Shown here: one piece after another, positions 26,432 through 35,963 of the stretch
How positions within the stretch are numbered: position 1 is the stretch's first letter
Layout of the letters: every line of letters begins with the position of its first letter
Assembly: GCF_026230195.1 (NCBI RefSeq)
Contig: NZ_CP036501.1
Span: 2,170,001-2,234,000, forward strand
Reading direction: 5' to 3'
Origin: Candidatus Paraluminiphilus aquimaris
Lineage (GTDB): Bacteria > Pseudomonadota > Gammaproteobacteria > Pseudomonadales > Halieaceae
Length of the DNA: 64,000 bases
The notes under the pieces: generated by a model
Told to the model about the DNA's origin: nothing
The model's database searches: none
Seen by the model: the letters and a program-made list of their open reading frames with translations, nothing else
Position numbers and translations under genes: made by a program

Positions 26432-27582
26432 CTTCGTCGCCCTCTGGTAGGCAAGTGTAACGCAAGTTTCAGACCTCCGAGGCGCGATGTGCCTGCGTTA
26501 AAACTGAAGGAATCCCCGTATAGGTTTTCCAGGCGCTCGGCAGTACTCCTCAATCCAAAACCAGGTGCGTCAAAGAGCTGATCAAGTTGTGGCTGCTTCT
26601 CCTCACCACCGGAACCGCTATCCTCAACAGTGACAACAAGTTCCTGGTCGCTCAGTTTCACTGTAATCAAGATTCGACCGCCATCCTCAGCTCTACCTAT
26701 CGCATGCTTAATTGCATTTTCAACCAGTGGCTGCAGGAGCAAACTGGGGACCTGCTCCCGCAGTGCGCGTGGGTCTATCTCCTGTTCCACGACTAACCGA
26801 TCAGAAAACCTCACCTGCTCGATGCGCAAGTAAAGGTCAAGCGCCTCAATTTCGTCTCGCAAAGGCACCGTAATGTTGCGATCTGTCTCCAGCGAGAACC
26901 TCAAAAATGTTGAAAGTTCAGCAATCATACTCTGGGCATCATCACTTCTATGGGCACTGACAAGCGATGCAATGGAATTGAGCGTATTGAACAGAAAATG
27001 GGGGTTCAATTGATACCGAAGAAGCTTCAGCTGAGCCTCGCGCGCTGCCGACTCAGCTGATACCAGCTTGAAGGCTTCCTTACGTCTGCCGGCTTCTAGT
27101 ACCAGTAATGACTCTCTTTCGCTCTGCAAGAGCTGCGCATATTTCACGAGGTGATAAAGCGCAACCCAGGCCAGAAACACGAACAGAGAAGGGAATAAAA
27201 ACCCTCCGAAATCATCCCAAAGATCGGTCTCACCGGCGATCACAATGAGAAGCTCAAGGCGCAACGCCGCCCAAACCGTCGCAAGAACAAGAATTAACAA
27301 AATGGCGATGATAACGCGAGTCGTAGCACTCCAATTCCACGTAGCTTTAAAGGCTTGTCTCAGTGGAATGCTCAACAAAAACCCAAGGACAGACTGAAGG
27401 ATATTATGCGCAATGTATGCGAACTGAAGCTGATCATAGGGGAGAGACAGACTCACATAGGTGACGACCGACAAACTGATCCAGCCGCCACTATTCAACA
27501 GCCAAAATAGCCGGTCAGAGTCGGTGACCGTCTGCGAAAATAACCGAGGTACAAGCCCTGTACTAGCCGACGTCTGATTCAA
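26428..27582 (-). CDS. LytS/YehU-family sensor histidine kinase
   Basis: The 384 aa membrane kinase has about four N-terminal hydrophobic segments (residues 28-155) without a separate periplasmic domain. The HisKA_7TM-free phospho-acceptor motif RYQLNPHFLFNTLNS and the ATPase region LLLQPLVENAIKHAIG and GFGLRSTAERLENLYG follow. This is the usual partner of LytTR regulators. The start is TTG at 27582, with GGTAGG about eleven bases upstream. No ATG lies near, so the start is uncertain. The signal may be membrane-related or a small ligand. It overlaps the regulator gene by four bases. Confidence 0.9.
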   Translation of the reverse strand: MNQTSASTGLVPRLFSQTVTDSDRLFWLLNSGGWISLSVVTYVSLSLPYDQLQFAYIAHNILQSVLGFLLSIPLRQAFKATWNWSATTRVIIAILLILVLATVWAALRLELLIVIAGETDLWDDFGGFLFPSLFVFLAWVALYHLVKYAQLLQSERESLLVLEAGRRKEAFKLVSAESAAREAQLKLLRYQLNPHFLFNTLNSIASLVSAHRSDDAQSMIAELSTFLRFSLETDRNITVPLRDEIEALDLYLRIEQVRFSDRLVVEQEIDPRALREQVPSLLLQPLVENAIKHAIGRAEDGGRILITVKLSDQELVVTVEDSGSGGEEKQPQLDQLFDAPGFGLRSTAERLENLYGDSFSFNAGTSRLGGLKLALHLPTRGRRR

Positions 27583-27612
27583 ACCGTATCAACCTACCAA
27601 ATCACTGCCCGG

Positions 27613-28908
27613 TTAGACCTTCAAGCCGCCGGTGTCGATATCGACAAACTTACCGCCGCTTGCAACCAACTGAGTCAGAATCGGAGAGACTCTGATGCTA
27701 TCGTCACCGGCAGCCAATGCAGTCATAACTTCTAGGACTTTTTCAGCACCCAACGTATCGGCGTAGTACATCAGACCACCTTTACCCAGTGGCCACCCAT
27801 AGCCATTTAGCCACACAACGTCGATATCAGAGGGCCGCTGCGCTTTATTTTCCTCGAGAATCGCCAGCGCCTCGTTGATCATAGGCACGACGCACTGATC
27901 AATTATCGCAGCGTTTGACATCGAAGCATCCGCAGCGCCCGTAATGTCACGAATGATGCCAGCCGTCACATCGGATGGGATGTTTTTCCTGCTCTCGTCA
28001 TAGTCGTAGTAGCCAGCACCGGTTTTTTGGCCTCGTCGATCGAGTTCACACAGCGCATCACGGATTGGGTTCGCTGTTTTCGCGCCTTTTTTCCAGCCAA
28101 TATCGAGCCCCGCGAGGTCAGACATTTGGAAGGGGCCCATTTTGAAACCAAACTCATTGAAAGCAGCATCGATGTCCCAGGGCATGATGCCTTTATAGAC
28201 AAGTGCGTTCGCCTGATACTGACGTGCAAATAGGATTCGATTTCCAACAAAACCCGGGCATACGCCCACAAGCGCAGCCACCTTTCCTATCGTTCGGGCA
28301 AGATCGACCGAGGTAGCGACGACATCGTCAGCGGTTTTCTCTGCGCGAACGATTTCGAGCAGACGCATCACATTGGCAGGCGAGAAAAAGTGCAATCCAA
28401 TAACGTCCTCGGGCCGAGAGGTCACTGAGGCAATCTCATCAATATTCAAAGCAGAAGTGTTGGTCGCCAAGATAGCGCCTGGCTTCGCAATCTTATCAAG
28501 CTGGCTAAAGACGGACTTTTTAATGTCCATGTCCTCGAATACCGCTTCGATAATAAGGTCACAGCTTGCAAGCGCAGACAAGTCCAACGACGGCGTGTAA
28601 CGACTCATACAAATTCCCACTTCCTCTTGAGGGAAGCGTCCTCGATCGGCGCTGCGCTGGTAATTTTTTTGTATGACGCCCAGTCCACGCTCGAGTGCTT
28701 CCTGTTTTGTCTCAACAATCGTCACAGGAATACCCGCAGAAGCGAAATTCATAGAGATGCCTCCACCCATGGTCCCTGCTCCAATGATCCCCACTCTTTC
28801 TATAGAGCGGCGGGGAAGATCGTCAGAGATCCCATCCACATTCCATGCCGCCTTTGCAGCTTGTTGGATATAGGCGGCGACTTGAGCATCGGAGCTTGGG
28901 TTCGTCAT
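27613..28908 (-). CDS. 3-hydroxyacyl-CoA dehydrogenase
   Basis: The 431 aa protein would oxidise 3-hydroxyacyl-CoA with NAD+ in beta-oxidation. The Rossmann motif [12 protein letters not shown] is at 40-51. [15 protein letters not shown] and [11 protein letters not shown] are conserved. The two C-terminal all-helical domains follow, including [20 protein letters not shown] as in FadB. It corresponds to the C-terminal half of FadB without the hydratase half. The first 35 residues are an extension. It lies 30 bp upstream of the sensor kinase on the same strand, so these three genes may share a transcript, although its metabolic role does not match the glucan genes. Confidence 0.93.
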   Translation of the reverse strand: MTNPSSDAQVAAYIQQAAKAAWNVDGISDDLPRRSIERVGIIGAGTMGGGISMNFASAGIPVTIVETKQEALERGLGVIQKNYQRSADRGRFPQEEVGICMSRYTPSLDLSALASCDLIIEAVFEDMDIKKSVFSQLDKIAKPGAILATNTSALNIDEIASVTSRPEDVIGLHFFSPANVMRLLEIVRAEKTADDVVATSVDLARTIGKVAALVGVCPGFVGNRILFARQYQANALVYKGIMPWDIDAAFNEFGFKMGPFQMSDLAGLDIGWKKGAKTANPIRDALCELDRRGQKTGAGYYDYDESRKNIPSDVTAGIIRDITGAADASMSNAAIIDQCVVPMINEALAILEENKAQRPSDIDVVWLNGYGWPLGKGGLMYYADTLGAEKVLEVMTALAAGDDSIRVSPILTQLVASGGKFVDIDTGGLKV

Positions 28909-29249
28909 GTATCGTATCTCTCGTTGTTGTTTTTGGATGTTGGTGTCGTTTTAGAAGACAACCGCTAGTGTATCGCCTTATCAGCACAAGCACAGCGTTA
29001 CAGGTTTTAGGGCGTAGCTTATTCTGGGAAGCGCGAGGGATCCACCGAGAATTGCGGCACCGGTGTCTCAACAACCGCCTGTCGACCTGTGTTTGTGCTG
29101 TCTTTCCATCTGCGCTCAATCTGGTCACCGGCATGGCCATCGCTAAGCCACGTCGCTTTGCAACGCATAGTTGGTCCGTCTAGTCTCTTTGGTGTTGCGG
29201 CGACAAACGGGTTTCATCAGGCTCACGCTTCATCACTTAAAGGTGCACC
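28909..29249. other. divergent non-coding region
   Basis: 341 bp lie between the 3-hydroxyacyl-CoA dehydrogenase gene (-) and the second GH3 gene (+), and should hold both promoters. I see no hairpin, repeat or credible small gene. An in-frame TAA at 29238 fixes the GH3 start after it. Confidence 0.5.
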
Positions 29250-31940
29250 ATGAGCTTATCGATTCCTCTCCTCTGTGCTGCGGTTTTGTCTGTTTGTTCA
29301 AACGCTGGTGACCCAAATGCAGATACCACGCCTCCCGCCATCACGCTGAATACAACCGGGACAGTAACCCTGTTCGCTGGGGACGAGTATATCGAAGCGG
29401 GGGCTGTTGCACTGGATGACCGCGATGGCGAATTATCCGTGGTCGTAACAGGCTCTGTTGGCTCTGAACCTGGTACCTACACCATCACATACACGGCGAC
29501 AGATTCAGCGGGCAATACCACGCAGGTAACGCTGGAGGTTGTGGTCATTGATGGAGACTTTGATCTATTTTCGGCCTCAACCGCCCGGATCGTGTCTGAG
29601 ATGACGCTTGAGCAAAAGGTTGGGCAAATGATTCAACCCGAAATTGCCTATGTTAGTGCACAAGACATCCGCCAATATGGCATCGGCAGTGTGCTAAACG
29701 GAGGGGGCAGTCATCCCTATGGCGACCGTGCCGCCACACCCGAAGATTGGCTGCAGTTTGCACGCGAACTCCGTGAAGCATCGCTAGCCACTTCGAACAG
29801 CAGCCTGGGAATTCCTTTGATTTGGGGAACCGACGCCGTCCATGGCCATAATAATCTGCGAGGCGCCACCATTTTCCCACATAACATCGGATTGGGAGCG
29901 GTCAATGACCCCAATTTAATTGGGGAAATAGCCACCGCAACCGCACGGGAGGTCGCCGCAACAGGCATCGACTGGACATTCGCCCCCACACTCGCGCAAG
30001 CCAAAGATTATCGATGGGGGCGCACTTACGAGAGCTATTCCGACGACCCTGCCATTGTAGAAGCCTATGGGCGCATCATGGTCGAGCGGATCGAGGCAGA
30101 GGGAATCGCAGCCACCGCAAAGCACTTTATCGGAGACGGTGGTACCCAAGCGGGTCGAGACCAAGGCAATACACTCGTGTCATCTAGCGACCAATTAATG
30201 TCGGAGCATGGCTCGGGCTACACCGGAGCGTTTGAAGCGGATGTCGACACGGTTATGGCAACGTTTAACAGCATCAACGGTCAGAAAGTCCACGGCTCCA
30301 AATCACTTTTGACGTCTTTGCTGCGAGATGAACTGAACTTCAATGGAATGGTTATTTCAGACTGGAATGGGATTGGTCAGGTTACTGGCTGCTCCAACGC
30401 CAGCTGTGCACAGGCGATCAACGCCGGTATTGACATGATTATGGTACCGACTGAGTGGCTTGCTTTTCGCAATAATTTGCTCGCCCAAGTCAGACAAGGC
30501 GAAGTAAGCGAAGCGCGAATCGACGAGGCTGTTACCCGTATTATCGATCTAAAGCAGAAATTGGGGTTGATCAACCGGGACTTCGATCCGGCACGTCAAC
30601 CCGTAAGCGTAGTGGGCAGTCCTGAACATCGGGCCATTGCGCGTGAAGCGGTGCGACGCTCTCAAGTTTTGTTGAAAAATAACGATGCAACGCTACCCAT
30701 CAAACCGAATCAGCGGGTCTTACTGGTAGGTTCCGCAGCAGACAGCATTCCGCTCCAGGCGGGGGGTTGGTCGGTAACCTGGCAAGGTACAGGCACGACA
30801 AATGCTGACTTCCCCGGCGCGACAACGATTCGAAAGGCGTTTACAGATGTCGTTGAAGCAGCGGGAGGCACATTAGATTACTCACCCACGGGTAGTTACG
30901 CTTCCGTACCTGATGCCGTCGTCGTGGTGCTCTCAGAGCAGCCCTATGCCGAGGGCAATGGTGATCTACAAAATCTAGACTGGACGGCAAACGCTCCACT
31001 ACTTCAAGTCCAATCGCTGCGTGATTTAGGCGTACCCATAACGACCTTGCTCATGAGCGGACGCCCCATGTTCGTCAATCCAGAGCTGAACCTATCGGAC
31101 GCATTTGTAGCAAGTTGGCTGCCTGGTTCTGAAGCCACGGGCATCGCAGACGTGCTATTTAGTGACACCCAAGGCAATGTCGTCTTCGACATGACAGGCA
31201 AGCTGAGTTTCAGCTGGCCGGGCGGTGCCATCAATCCCAATAATGCCGATGCACCCGTCGCCGCTAACTTGTTCGACCGTGGGTACGGGTTGAGTTACGC
31301 CGACACAACCCAGCTACCCTCTCTTACGCAATCACCGAACAACAGCCAGTCCGGTATTATCGCGGGATCAGGTTCAAACGAGGGGAATGAGGGCGACGGC
31401 AGTGGCTCAGGCGACCCCAATGCGGACCCATTCTGGGTGCTCGAAAATGGCAATTTTACTTCTTCATTTGATCTAGGCACGCGAGCTTTTGACGCTGCAA
31501 TCAACTTTGACTTGTGCGCTAACGACAACGGCGCTGCCTGCCCTAGCATCAGTTGGTCATATCCTAGTGATAATGAGCGCGGTACCGTGCTTGAGATTAA
31601 ACATGAACCCTCCGCGTCTTTTGCCGCGCTGTTCACGGAATCTTCCGCAGGCATAGATCTCAGTGATTATCAGTCTGGCCACCTGGTACTGGATCTGAGA
31701 CACATAGAAGGCCCTAACGACTATCGAGTAAAACTCGACTGCTTTTACCCGTGTGAGTCGGCGCACATCGATTTAGCGGTGTTACCGGGAACTCAGTGGC
31801 AAACCATAAAAGTGCCCATTAGCGCCTTTACATCGACGGGTTTGGAGCTGTCGAACGTCAATACGGGCATCGTAATTTGGGCGAGAGACCACAATGGCAC
31901 AAGATTTCGCATCGATCAGGTGCGGTTTGAGGCCAACTAA
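29250..31940 (+). CDS. GH3 beta-glucosidase lipoprotein with N-terminal Ig-like domain
   Basis: The 896 aa protein begins SIPLLCAAVLSVC, with Cys16 as the probable lipid site. The n-region has no Lys or Arg, which is unusual, and an in-frame TAA just upstream excludes a longer start. An Ig-like domain of the DUF5011/HYR type (about 25-100) contains GDEYIEAGAVALDDRDG and YTATDSAGN. The GH3 domains follow, with GTDAVHGHNN, TAKHFIGDGGT and nucleophile Asp371 in VISDWNGIG. A Ser/Gly/Asn linker (about 705-730) precedes an ExoP-like C-terminal beta-sandwich with VKLDCFYPCESAH. It is paralogous to the GH3 gene at 7369-9867 and should act on beta-gluco-oligosaccharides. It is preceded by AAAGGTG at the ribosome site. 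Confidence 0.92.
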   Translation: MSLSIPLLCAAVLSVCSNAGDPNADTTPPAITLNTTGTVTLFAGDEYIEAGAVALDDRDGELSVVVTGSVGSEPGTYTITYTATDSAGNTTQVTLEVVVIDGDFDLFSASTARIVSEMTLEQKVGQMIQPEIAYVSAQDIRQYGIGSVLNGGGSHPYGDRAATPEDWLQFARELREASLATSNSSLGIPLIWGTDAVHGHNNLRGATIFPHNIGLGAVNDPNLIGEIATATAREVAATGIDWTFAPTLAQAKDYRWGRTYESYSDDPAIVEAYGRIMVERIEAEGIAATAKHFIGDGGTQAGRDQGNTLVSSSDQLMSEHGSGYTGAFEADVDTVMATFNSINGQKVHGSKSLLTSLLRDELNFNGMVISDWNGIGQVTGCSNASCAQAINAGIDMIMVPTEWLAFRNNLLAQVRQGEVSEARIDEAVTRIIDLKQKLGLINRDFDPARQPVSVVGSPEHRAIAREAVRRSQVLLKNNDATLPIKPNQRVLLVGSAADSIPLQAGGWSVTWQGTGTTNADFPGATTIRKAFTDVVEAAGGTLDYSPTGSYASVPDAVVVVLSEQPYAEGNGDLQNLDWTANAPLLQVQSLRDLGVPITTLLMSGRPMFVNPELNLSDAFVASWLPGSEATGIADVLFSDTQGNVVFDMTGKLSFSWPGGAINPNNADAPVAANLFDRGYGLSYADTTQLPSLTQSPNNSQSGIIAGSGSNEGNEGDGSGSGDPNADPFWVLENGNFTSSFDLGTRAFDAAINFDLCANDNGAACPSISWSYPSDNERGTVLEIKHEPSASFAALFTESSAGIDLSDYQSGHLVLDLRHIEGPNDYRVKLDCFYPCESAHIDLAVLPGTQWQTIKVPISAFTSTGLELSNVNTGIVIWARDHNGTRFRIDQVRFEAN

Positions 31941-31983
31941 GGACGCGACTACGCCCTCTCGCCCCCTTAACCTGTTGCGCCTA

Positions 31984-32015
31984 AAAACGCGTCCTCAGAC
32001 TGGGAATGAGGACGC
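31984..32015 (-). terminator. rho-independent terminator of gabD
   Basis: On the minus strand the stem gcgtcctca/tgaggacgc is followed by gttttta (five T). It lies just after the gabD stop and also separates it from the convergent GH3 gene. Confidence 0.75.
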
Positions 32016-32025
32016 CGGTGCACAC

Positions 32026-33492
32026 CTAAGCTAAACCACCCATGAGTACGTATTTAATCTCGAGGTAGTCCTCAATGCCGTATTTGGACCCTTCGCGACC
32101 CGACCCCGATTCTTTTACGCCACCAAACGGCGCCATTTCATTAGAGATAATGCCCTCGTTAACACCCACGATCCCGTAATCAAGGGCCTCGCTAACGCGC
32201 CAAACCCGACCGATATCGCGGGTGTAGAAATAACTGGCCAGCCCAAATTCGGTGTCATTAGCGAGCTGGATGACTTCTTCCTCCGTTTCGAACGTCGTAA
32301 TGGGTGCCACAGGGCCAAAAATCTCATTGCGAAAAACAGCCATATCTGGCGTAACGCCCGTTAAGACGGTAGCTGAATAAAAATTGCCACCAAGTTCGCT
32401 TGGAGCCCCGCCACACGCAACTGTGGCCCCTGCCTCAACCGTTGCCCTGACCAAGGTATCGACGTCTTGAACGGCGCGCGCATTAACCAAAGGACCAAGG
32501 TCAACACCGTCGGCAAGACCATTCCCTAGGTTGAGCTTTTTCGTCGCGGTGACTAATTTATCCGTGAAGGCGTCCGCAACCGAGGACTGAACCAAAATGC
32601 GGTTTGAGCACACGCAGGTCTGACCACTGTTTCGATACTTAGAAATCAGTGCACCTTGCACCGCCGAGTCTAAATCAGCATCCTCAAATACAATGAACGG
32701 TGCGTTCCCGCCCAATTCCATAGACGTTTTTTTGAGCGTCGGCACACACTGCGCTTCAAGTAATTTCCCAACTTCTGTGGAGCCTGTGAAAGATAATTTG
32801 CGCACGATCGGATTACTGGTTAGCTCGTTACCGATATTCGAGGAACTACCCACCACAACATTCAGTACGCCATCGGGTATGCCCGCCCGCCTAGCAAGCT
32901 CTGCCAAGGCAAGGGCCGAGAGCGGCGTTTCACTGGCGGGTTTAATCACGATAGAGCACCCTGCTGCAAGCGCGGGGGCGGCTTTACGCGTAATCATGGC
33001 GTTGGGGAAATTCCACGGCGTTATGGCCGCACAAACCCCTACCGGCTGCTTGATGCAAACAATACGCTTATCCGCTGAGGGAGCCGGAATCACGTCACCG
33101 TCAATCCGCTTCGCTTGCTCGGCGAACCATTCAATATACGACGCACCGTAGGCAACCTCACCACGGCTCTCAGCAATTACTTTGCCTTGCTCGAGCGTCA
33201 TGATGAGCGCAAGGTCTTCCTGATTCGCCATGATAATGTTGAACCAGTCTCGCAGAATATTTGCGCGCGCTTTTACTGGCAAATCACGCCAGTGCTTCAT
33301 AGCCTCGGACGCCGCTTCAATGGCCGTAGCGGTCTCAGCCGAGCCGACTTTTGCAACGCTGGCAATGACCTCTCCTGTTGCGGGATTGATTACATCGAGC
33401 GTCGCGCCGTCATTCGCATCGACCCAGCGCCCATTGATGAACGCCTGAGTTTGCAAAAGACCCGGATCTGACAGTTGTTCTATCACTTGCAA
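32026..33492 (-). CDS. gabD: succinate-semialdehyde dehydrogenase
   Basis: The 488 aa ALDH protein oxidises succinate semialdehyde to succinate in the GABA and related pathways. ITPWNFPNAMITRK (about 158-171), FTGSTEVGK, the general base Glu259 in SMELGGNAP and nucleophile Cys293 in GQTCVCSN are typical of GabD. The second Cys two residues later is also usual in this group. The C-terminal EMAPFGGVKESGSGREGSKYG matches too. The start may be TTG 33492 or GTG 33486. AGGGGG is better spaced for the GTG. It is separated by about 40 bp from the CoA transferase gene upstream, so co-transcription is likely. Confidence 0.92.
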   Translation of the reverse strand: MQVIEQLSDPGLLQTQAFINGRWVDANDGATLDVINPATGEVIASVAKVGSAETATAIEAASEAMKHWRDLPVKARANILRDWFNIIMANQEDLALIMTLEQGKVIAESRGEVAYGASYIEWFAEQAKRIDGDVIPAPSADKRIVCIKQPVGVCAAITPWNFPNAMITRKAAPALAAGCSIVIKPASETPLSALALAELARRAGIPDGVLNVVVGSSSNIGNELTSNPIVRKLSFTGSTEVGKLLEAQCVPTLKKTSMELGGNAPFIVFEDADLDSAVQGALISKYRNSGQTCVCSNRILVQSSVADAFTDKLVTATKKLNLGNGLADGVDLGPLVNARAVQDVDTLVRATVEAGATVACGGAPSELGGNFYSATVLTGVTPDMAVFRNEIFGPVAPITTFETEEEVIQLANDTEFGLASYFYTRDIGRVWRVSEALDYGIVGVNEGIISNEMAPFGGVKESGSGREGSKYGIEDYLEIKYVLMGGLA

Positions 33493-33531
33493 GTTCCCCC
33501 TGACGCGAAATGCACTCGCGTCATCTATTAA

Positions 33532-34665
33532 TTAGCTAACCAATTTCTCCAGTGTCGCAGAATCGAGACTCAACGCACCCAACACCTCAGCGGTATGTGC
33601 ACCGGGCACAGGTACCACCCCTGCCGAGCCAGGCGTCCCACTCAACTTTGGTGCGGGGCTTGGCTGTGCAATCCCATCACGGGTGAAGAAGGTTTCACGC
33701 GCCACGTTATGAGGGTGAGCCAGCGCCTCGGAAAAATTCAGAACTGGGGCGAAACAGACATCAGTTCCTTCGAACTGTTCACACCACGCTTTGCGGGTCT
33801 TAGCGGCGAAAATGGCTCTGAATTTCTCCTTGCCAGCCTGCCATTGATCTTTGTCCCATTGATTGGCAAACGTTGGGTCTTCGGTCAGATCCAAGCTCTG
33901 GATTAACAGCGCATAAAACTGTGGCTCTAGCGCGCAAACAGTGATGTAACCTCCGTCTGAGCATTCGTAAGTATCGTGCCATGGCGAGCCGAAATCCGCC
34001 CAACCCGAGCCGGGCTCATCCGTCATTTGCCCCGAGTTATGCATGCCCCATAACAACGTTGAGATATAAGCAGCCCCGTCAGTGATCGCCGCGTCCACGA
34101 CCTGCCCCTTCCCTGTGCTTTTAGCATGGATAATCGCGCTCAAAATGCCAAAGACCAACATCATGGTGCCACCGCCCAAATCGCCAATGAGCGTTAAGGG
34201 GGCCGTTGGACGATGCTCGTGACTCCCACCCGCCCATAGCGCGCCCGTGAGCGCAATGTAATTAGGGTCGTGGCCCGCTGCGTGTGATAACGGACCCGTT
34301 TGTCCCCAGCCAGTCATGCGTCCGTAAACCAGTCTTGGGTTTCTAGCGCAGCAAATCTCGGGCCCTAAGCCAAGCCTCTCCATGACGCCCGGACGAAACC
34401 CCTCGATAAGGACATCGGCGTCATCAATGATTTTGAGTAACGCATCCACCGCGTCGGGATCTTTAAGGTTCAAGGCCACCGAGCGCTTGCCCCGATTAAA
34501 CAACGCGTACTTAGCAAAAGCGGCAGCAGCCTCGGGATCTGGAACAGGCCGATCGATGACGGTGACTTCGGCACCCATATCGGCAAGCATCATGCCTGCA
34601 CAAGGTCCTGGACCGATCCCTGCGATTTCTACGACTTTGATTCCGTTAAGTGCACCTGCTGTCAT
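33532..34665 (-). CDS. family III CoA transferase (alpha-methylacyl-CoA racemase-like)
   Basis: The protein is 377 aa from ATG 34665, supported by a GAGGGG ribosome site. A longer frame to 34722 lacks support. The N-terminal KVVEIAGIGPGPCAGMMLADMGAEVTVIDRP type sequence is that of the CaiB/BaiF family. GHDPNYIALTGAL holds the His-Asp pair used by alpha-methylacyl-CoA racemases, and GDLGGGTMMLVFGILSA also matches racemases. The likely reaction is epimerisation of 2-methylacyl-CoA during breakdown of branched chains or sterols. It precedes gabD on the same strand and is divergent from the cyclase-family gene. Confidence 0.87.
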   Translation of the reverse strand: MTAGALNGIKVVEIAGIGPGPCAGMMLADMGAEVTVIDRPVPDPEAAAAFAKYALFNRGKRSVALNLKDPDAVDALLKIIDDADVLIEGFRPGVMERLGLGPEICCARNPRLVYGRMTGWGQTGPLSHAAGHDPNYIALTGALWAGGSHEHRPTAPLTLIGDLGGGTMMLVFGILSAIIHAKSTGKGQVVDAAITDGAAYISTLLWGMHNSGQMTDEPGSGWADFGSPWHDTYECSDGGYITVCALEPQFYALLIQSLDLTEDPTFANQWDKDQWQAGKEKFRAIFAAKTRKAWCEQFEGTDVCFAPVLNFSEALAHPHNVARETFFTRDGIAQPSPAPKLSGTPGSAGVVPVPGAHTAEVLGALSLDSATLEKLVS

Positions 34666-34937
34666 GTTATTACCCCTCATTTTGAAGGCACTGATGCTCG
34701 CACCTAGCGTGAAGCGATGCAATCTACAAACGATGCTGAGAAGCCCCTTCCCCTATCCAAGGCTAAACCGGGCTTACGCTCTCGATTTACCCACAAGACT
34801 CGGGTTGCGCCTAAGACTTCAATTCGGGCTCTTGGCCCGCGCAACCACTCACGCTATCTTAGTCGGGAGATGGTAAGCCAAATCTTTTGGGGGCCGTCGC
34901 CAAGCCAGACCCACTTACAATAACAAAGGGAATCGCT

Positions 34938-35891
34938 ATGAACTTTTTCATCACACACAGTAAAAACGTCCTTGCCCTAATAATGGTCTTTGCAGCATCC
35001 ACGGTGTCAGCGACCGAGTGTGTACCCTCACACTGGGGGGCAGATGATCAGATCGGTGCCGCCAATCGAGTGAACCCGGATAGAACAGTGGCCGCTGCAA
35101 AACTCATTAAAAAGGGTATAAGCCATCCGCTAGGTATTGAAATCGATCCGAGCATGCCGGCTTACCCACCGCGCTACACGCAGCTGCAAGTTGTCCAGCC
35201 TACCCAGCAGTTTGGCGCTGATATGGGTGTGGGTTGGAACGGAAGCTACAACGACGACATACTTCAAATGTGGCTTGGCACGGGGCCTCAACTCGATGGA
35301 CTTGGGCATATGGGTGAGGCGGGACAGTTTTATAACTGCAACGAAGGAAAAGACTTTTCGTTTATCACCGGCCTAACAAAGCTTGGTATCAGTGACATTC
35401 CACCCATTGTTGGCAGAGGGGTTCTGATCGATATCGCCAAACAGATGGGCGTTGATTCACTGAGTGCGGGACAGCCCATTACCTCTGATGATATCAAGGC
35501 CGCAATGAAAGCCCAGAAAGTCACCGTCGGCGAGGGTGATATTGTGCTGTTACACACGGGATACACGGACGCCAATCTCAAAAACAACCCTGCGCTTTGG
35601 GCCGGTAGCATTCCGGGGATCACCAATGAAGCCTCGGTATTTTTAGCGAGTCTGAAACCAACGGCAGTTGGCGCTGACACCTGGGGGTTGGGTGCGGTTC
35701 CTCCCAGAGAGGGTGACAAGGTGTTTTATGATCATGTCGTACTGCTAAAGGAGAACGGCATTTACATCCTTGAGACCATGAACACTGGGCGCCTGGCAGC
35801 GGAATCAGTTCATGAGTTTATGTTTGTACTCGGGCAAGCTCGGCTCAAGGGTGCGGTCCAAATGATCATTAACCCTGTCGCCATGTGGTAG
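34938..35891 (+). CDS. cyclase family protein (metal-dependent hydrolase), exported
   Basis: The protein is 317 aa from ATG 34938, with AAAGGGA upstream. A frame open from 34887 is rejected because the signal peptide (SKNVLALIMVFAASTVSA) starts right after this ATG. The cyclase/kynurenine-formamidase-like family (PF04199) is shown by HWGADDQIGAANRV, LGTGPQLDGLGHMGE, RGVLIDIAKQMG, DIVLLHTGYT and GADTWGLGAVPP. The usual metal motif HxGTHxDxPxH is changed to LGTGPQLDGLGH, a variant seen in this subgroup, so the metal site may differ. It would act in the periplasm on a cyclic amide, ester or similar compound, with substrate unknown. A terminator follows. Confidence 0.85.
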   Translation: MNFFITHSKNVLALIMVFAASTVSATECVPSHWGADDQIGAANRVNPDRTVAAAKLIKKGISHPLGIEIDPSMPAYPPRYTQLQVVQPTQQFGADMGVGWNGSYNDDILQMWLGTGPQLDGLGHMGEAGQFYNCNEGKDFSFITGLTKLGISDIPPIVGRGVLIDIAKQMGVDSLSAGQPITSDDIKAAMKAQKVTVGEGDIVLLHTGYTDANLKNNPALWAGSIPGITNEASVFLASLKPTAVGADTWGLGAVPPREGDKVFYDHVVLLKENGIYILETMNTGRLAAESVHEFMFVLGQARLKGAVQMIINPVAMW

Positions 35892-35914
35892 CAGGACGTA
35901 AAGCATCGCAAGTA

Positions 35915-35944
35915 CAAAAAAGGCAGCCTTGGCTGCCTTTTTTA
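35915..35944. terminator. bidirectional rho-independent terminator
   Basis: Stem aaaaaaggcagcc/ggctgcctttttt with a short loop lies between the convergent cyclase (+) and acyl-CoA dehydrogenase (-) genes. Confidence 0.9.
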
Positions 35945-35963
35945 CGCGCTTATAGACAGTCAC

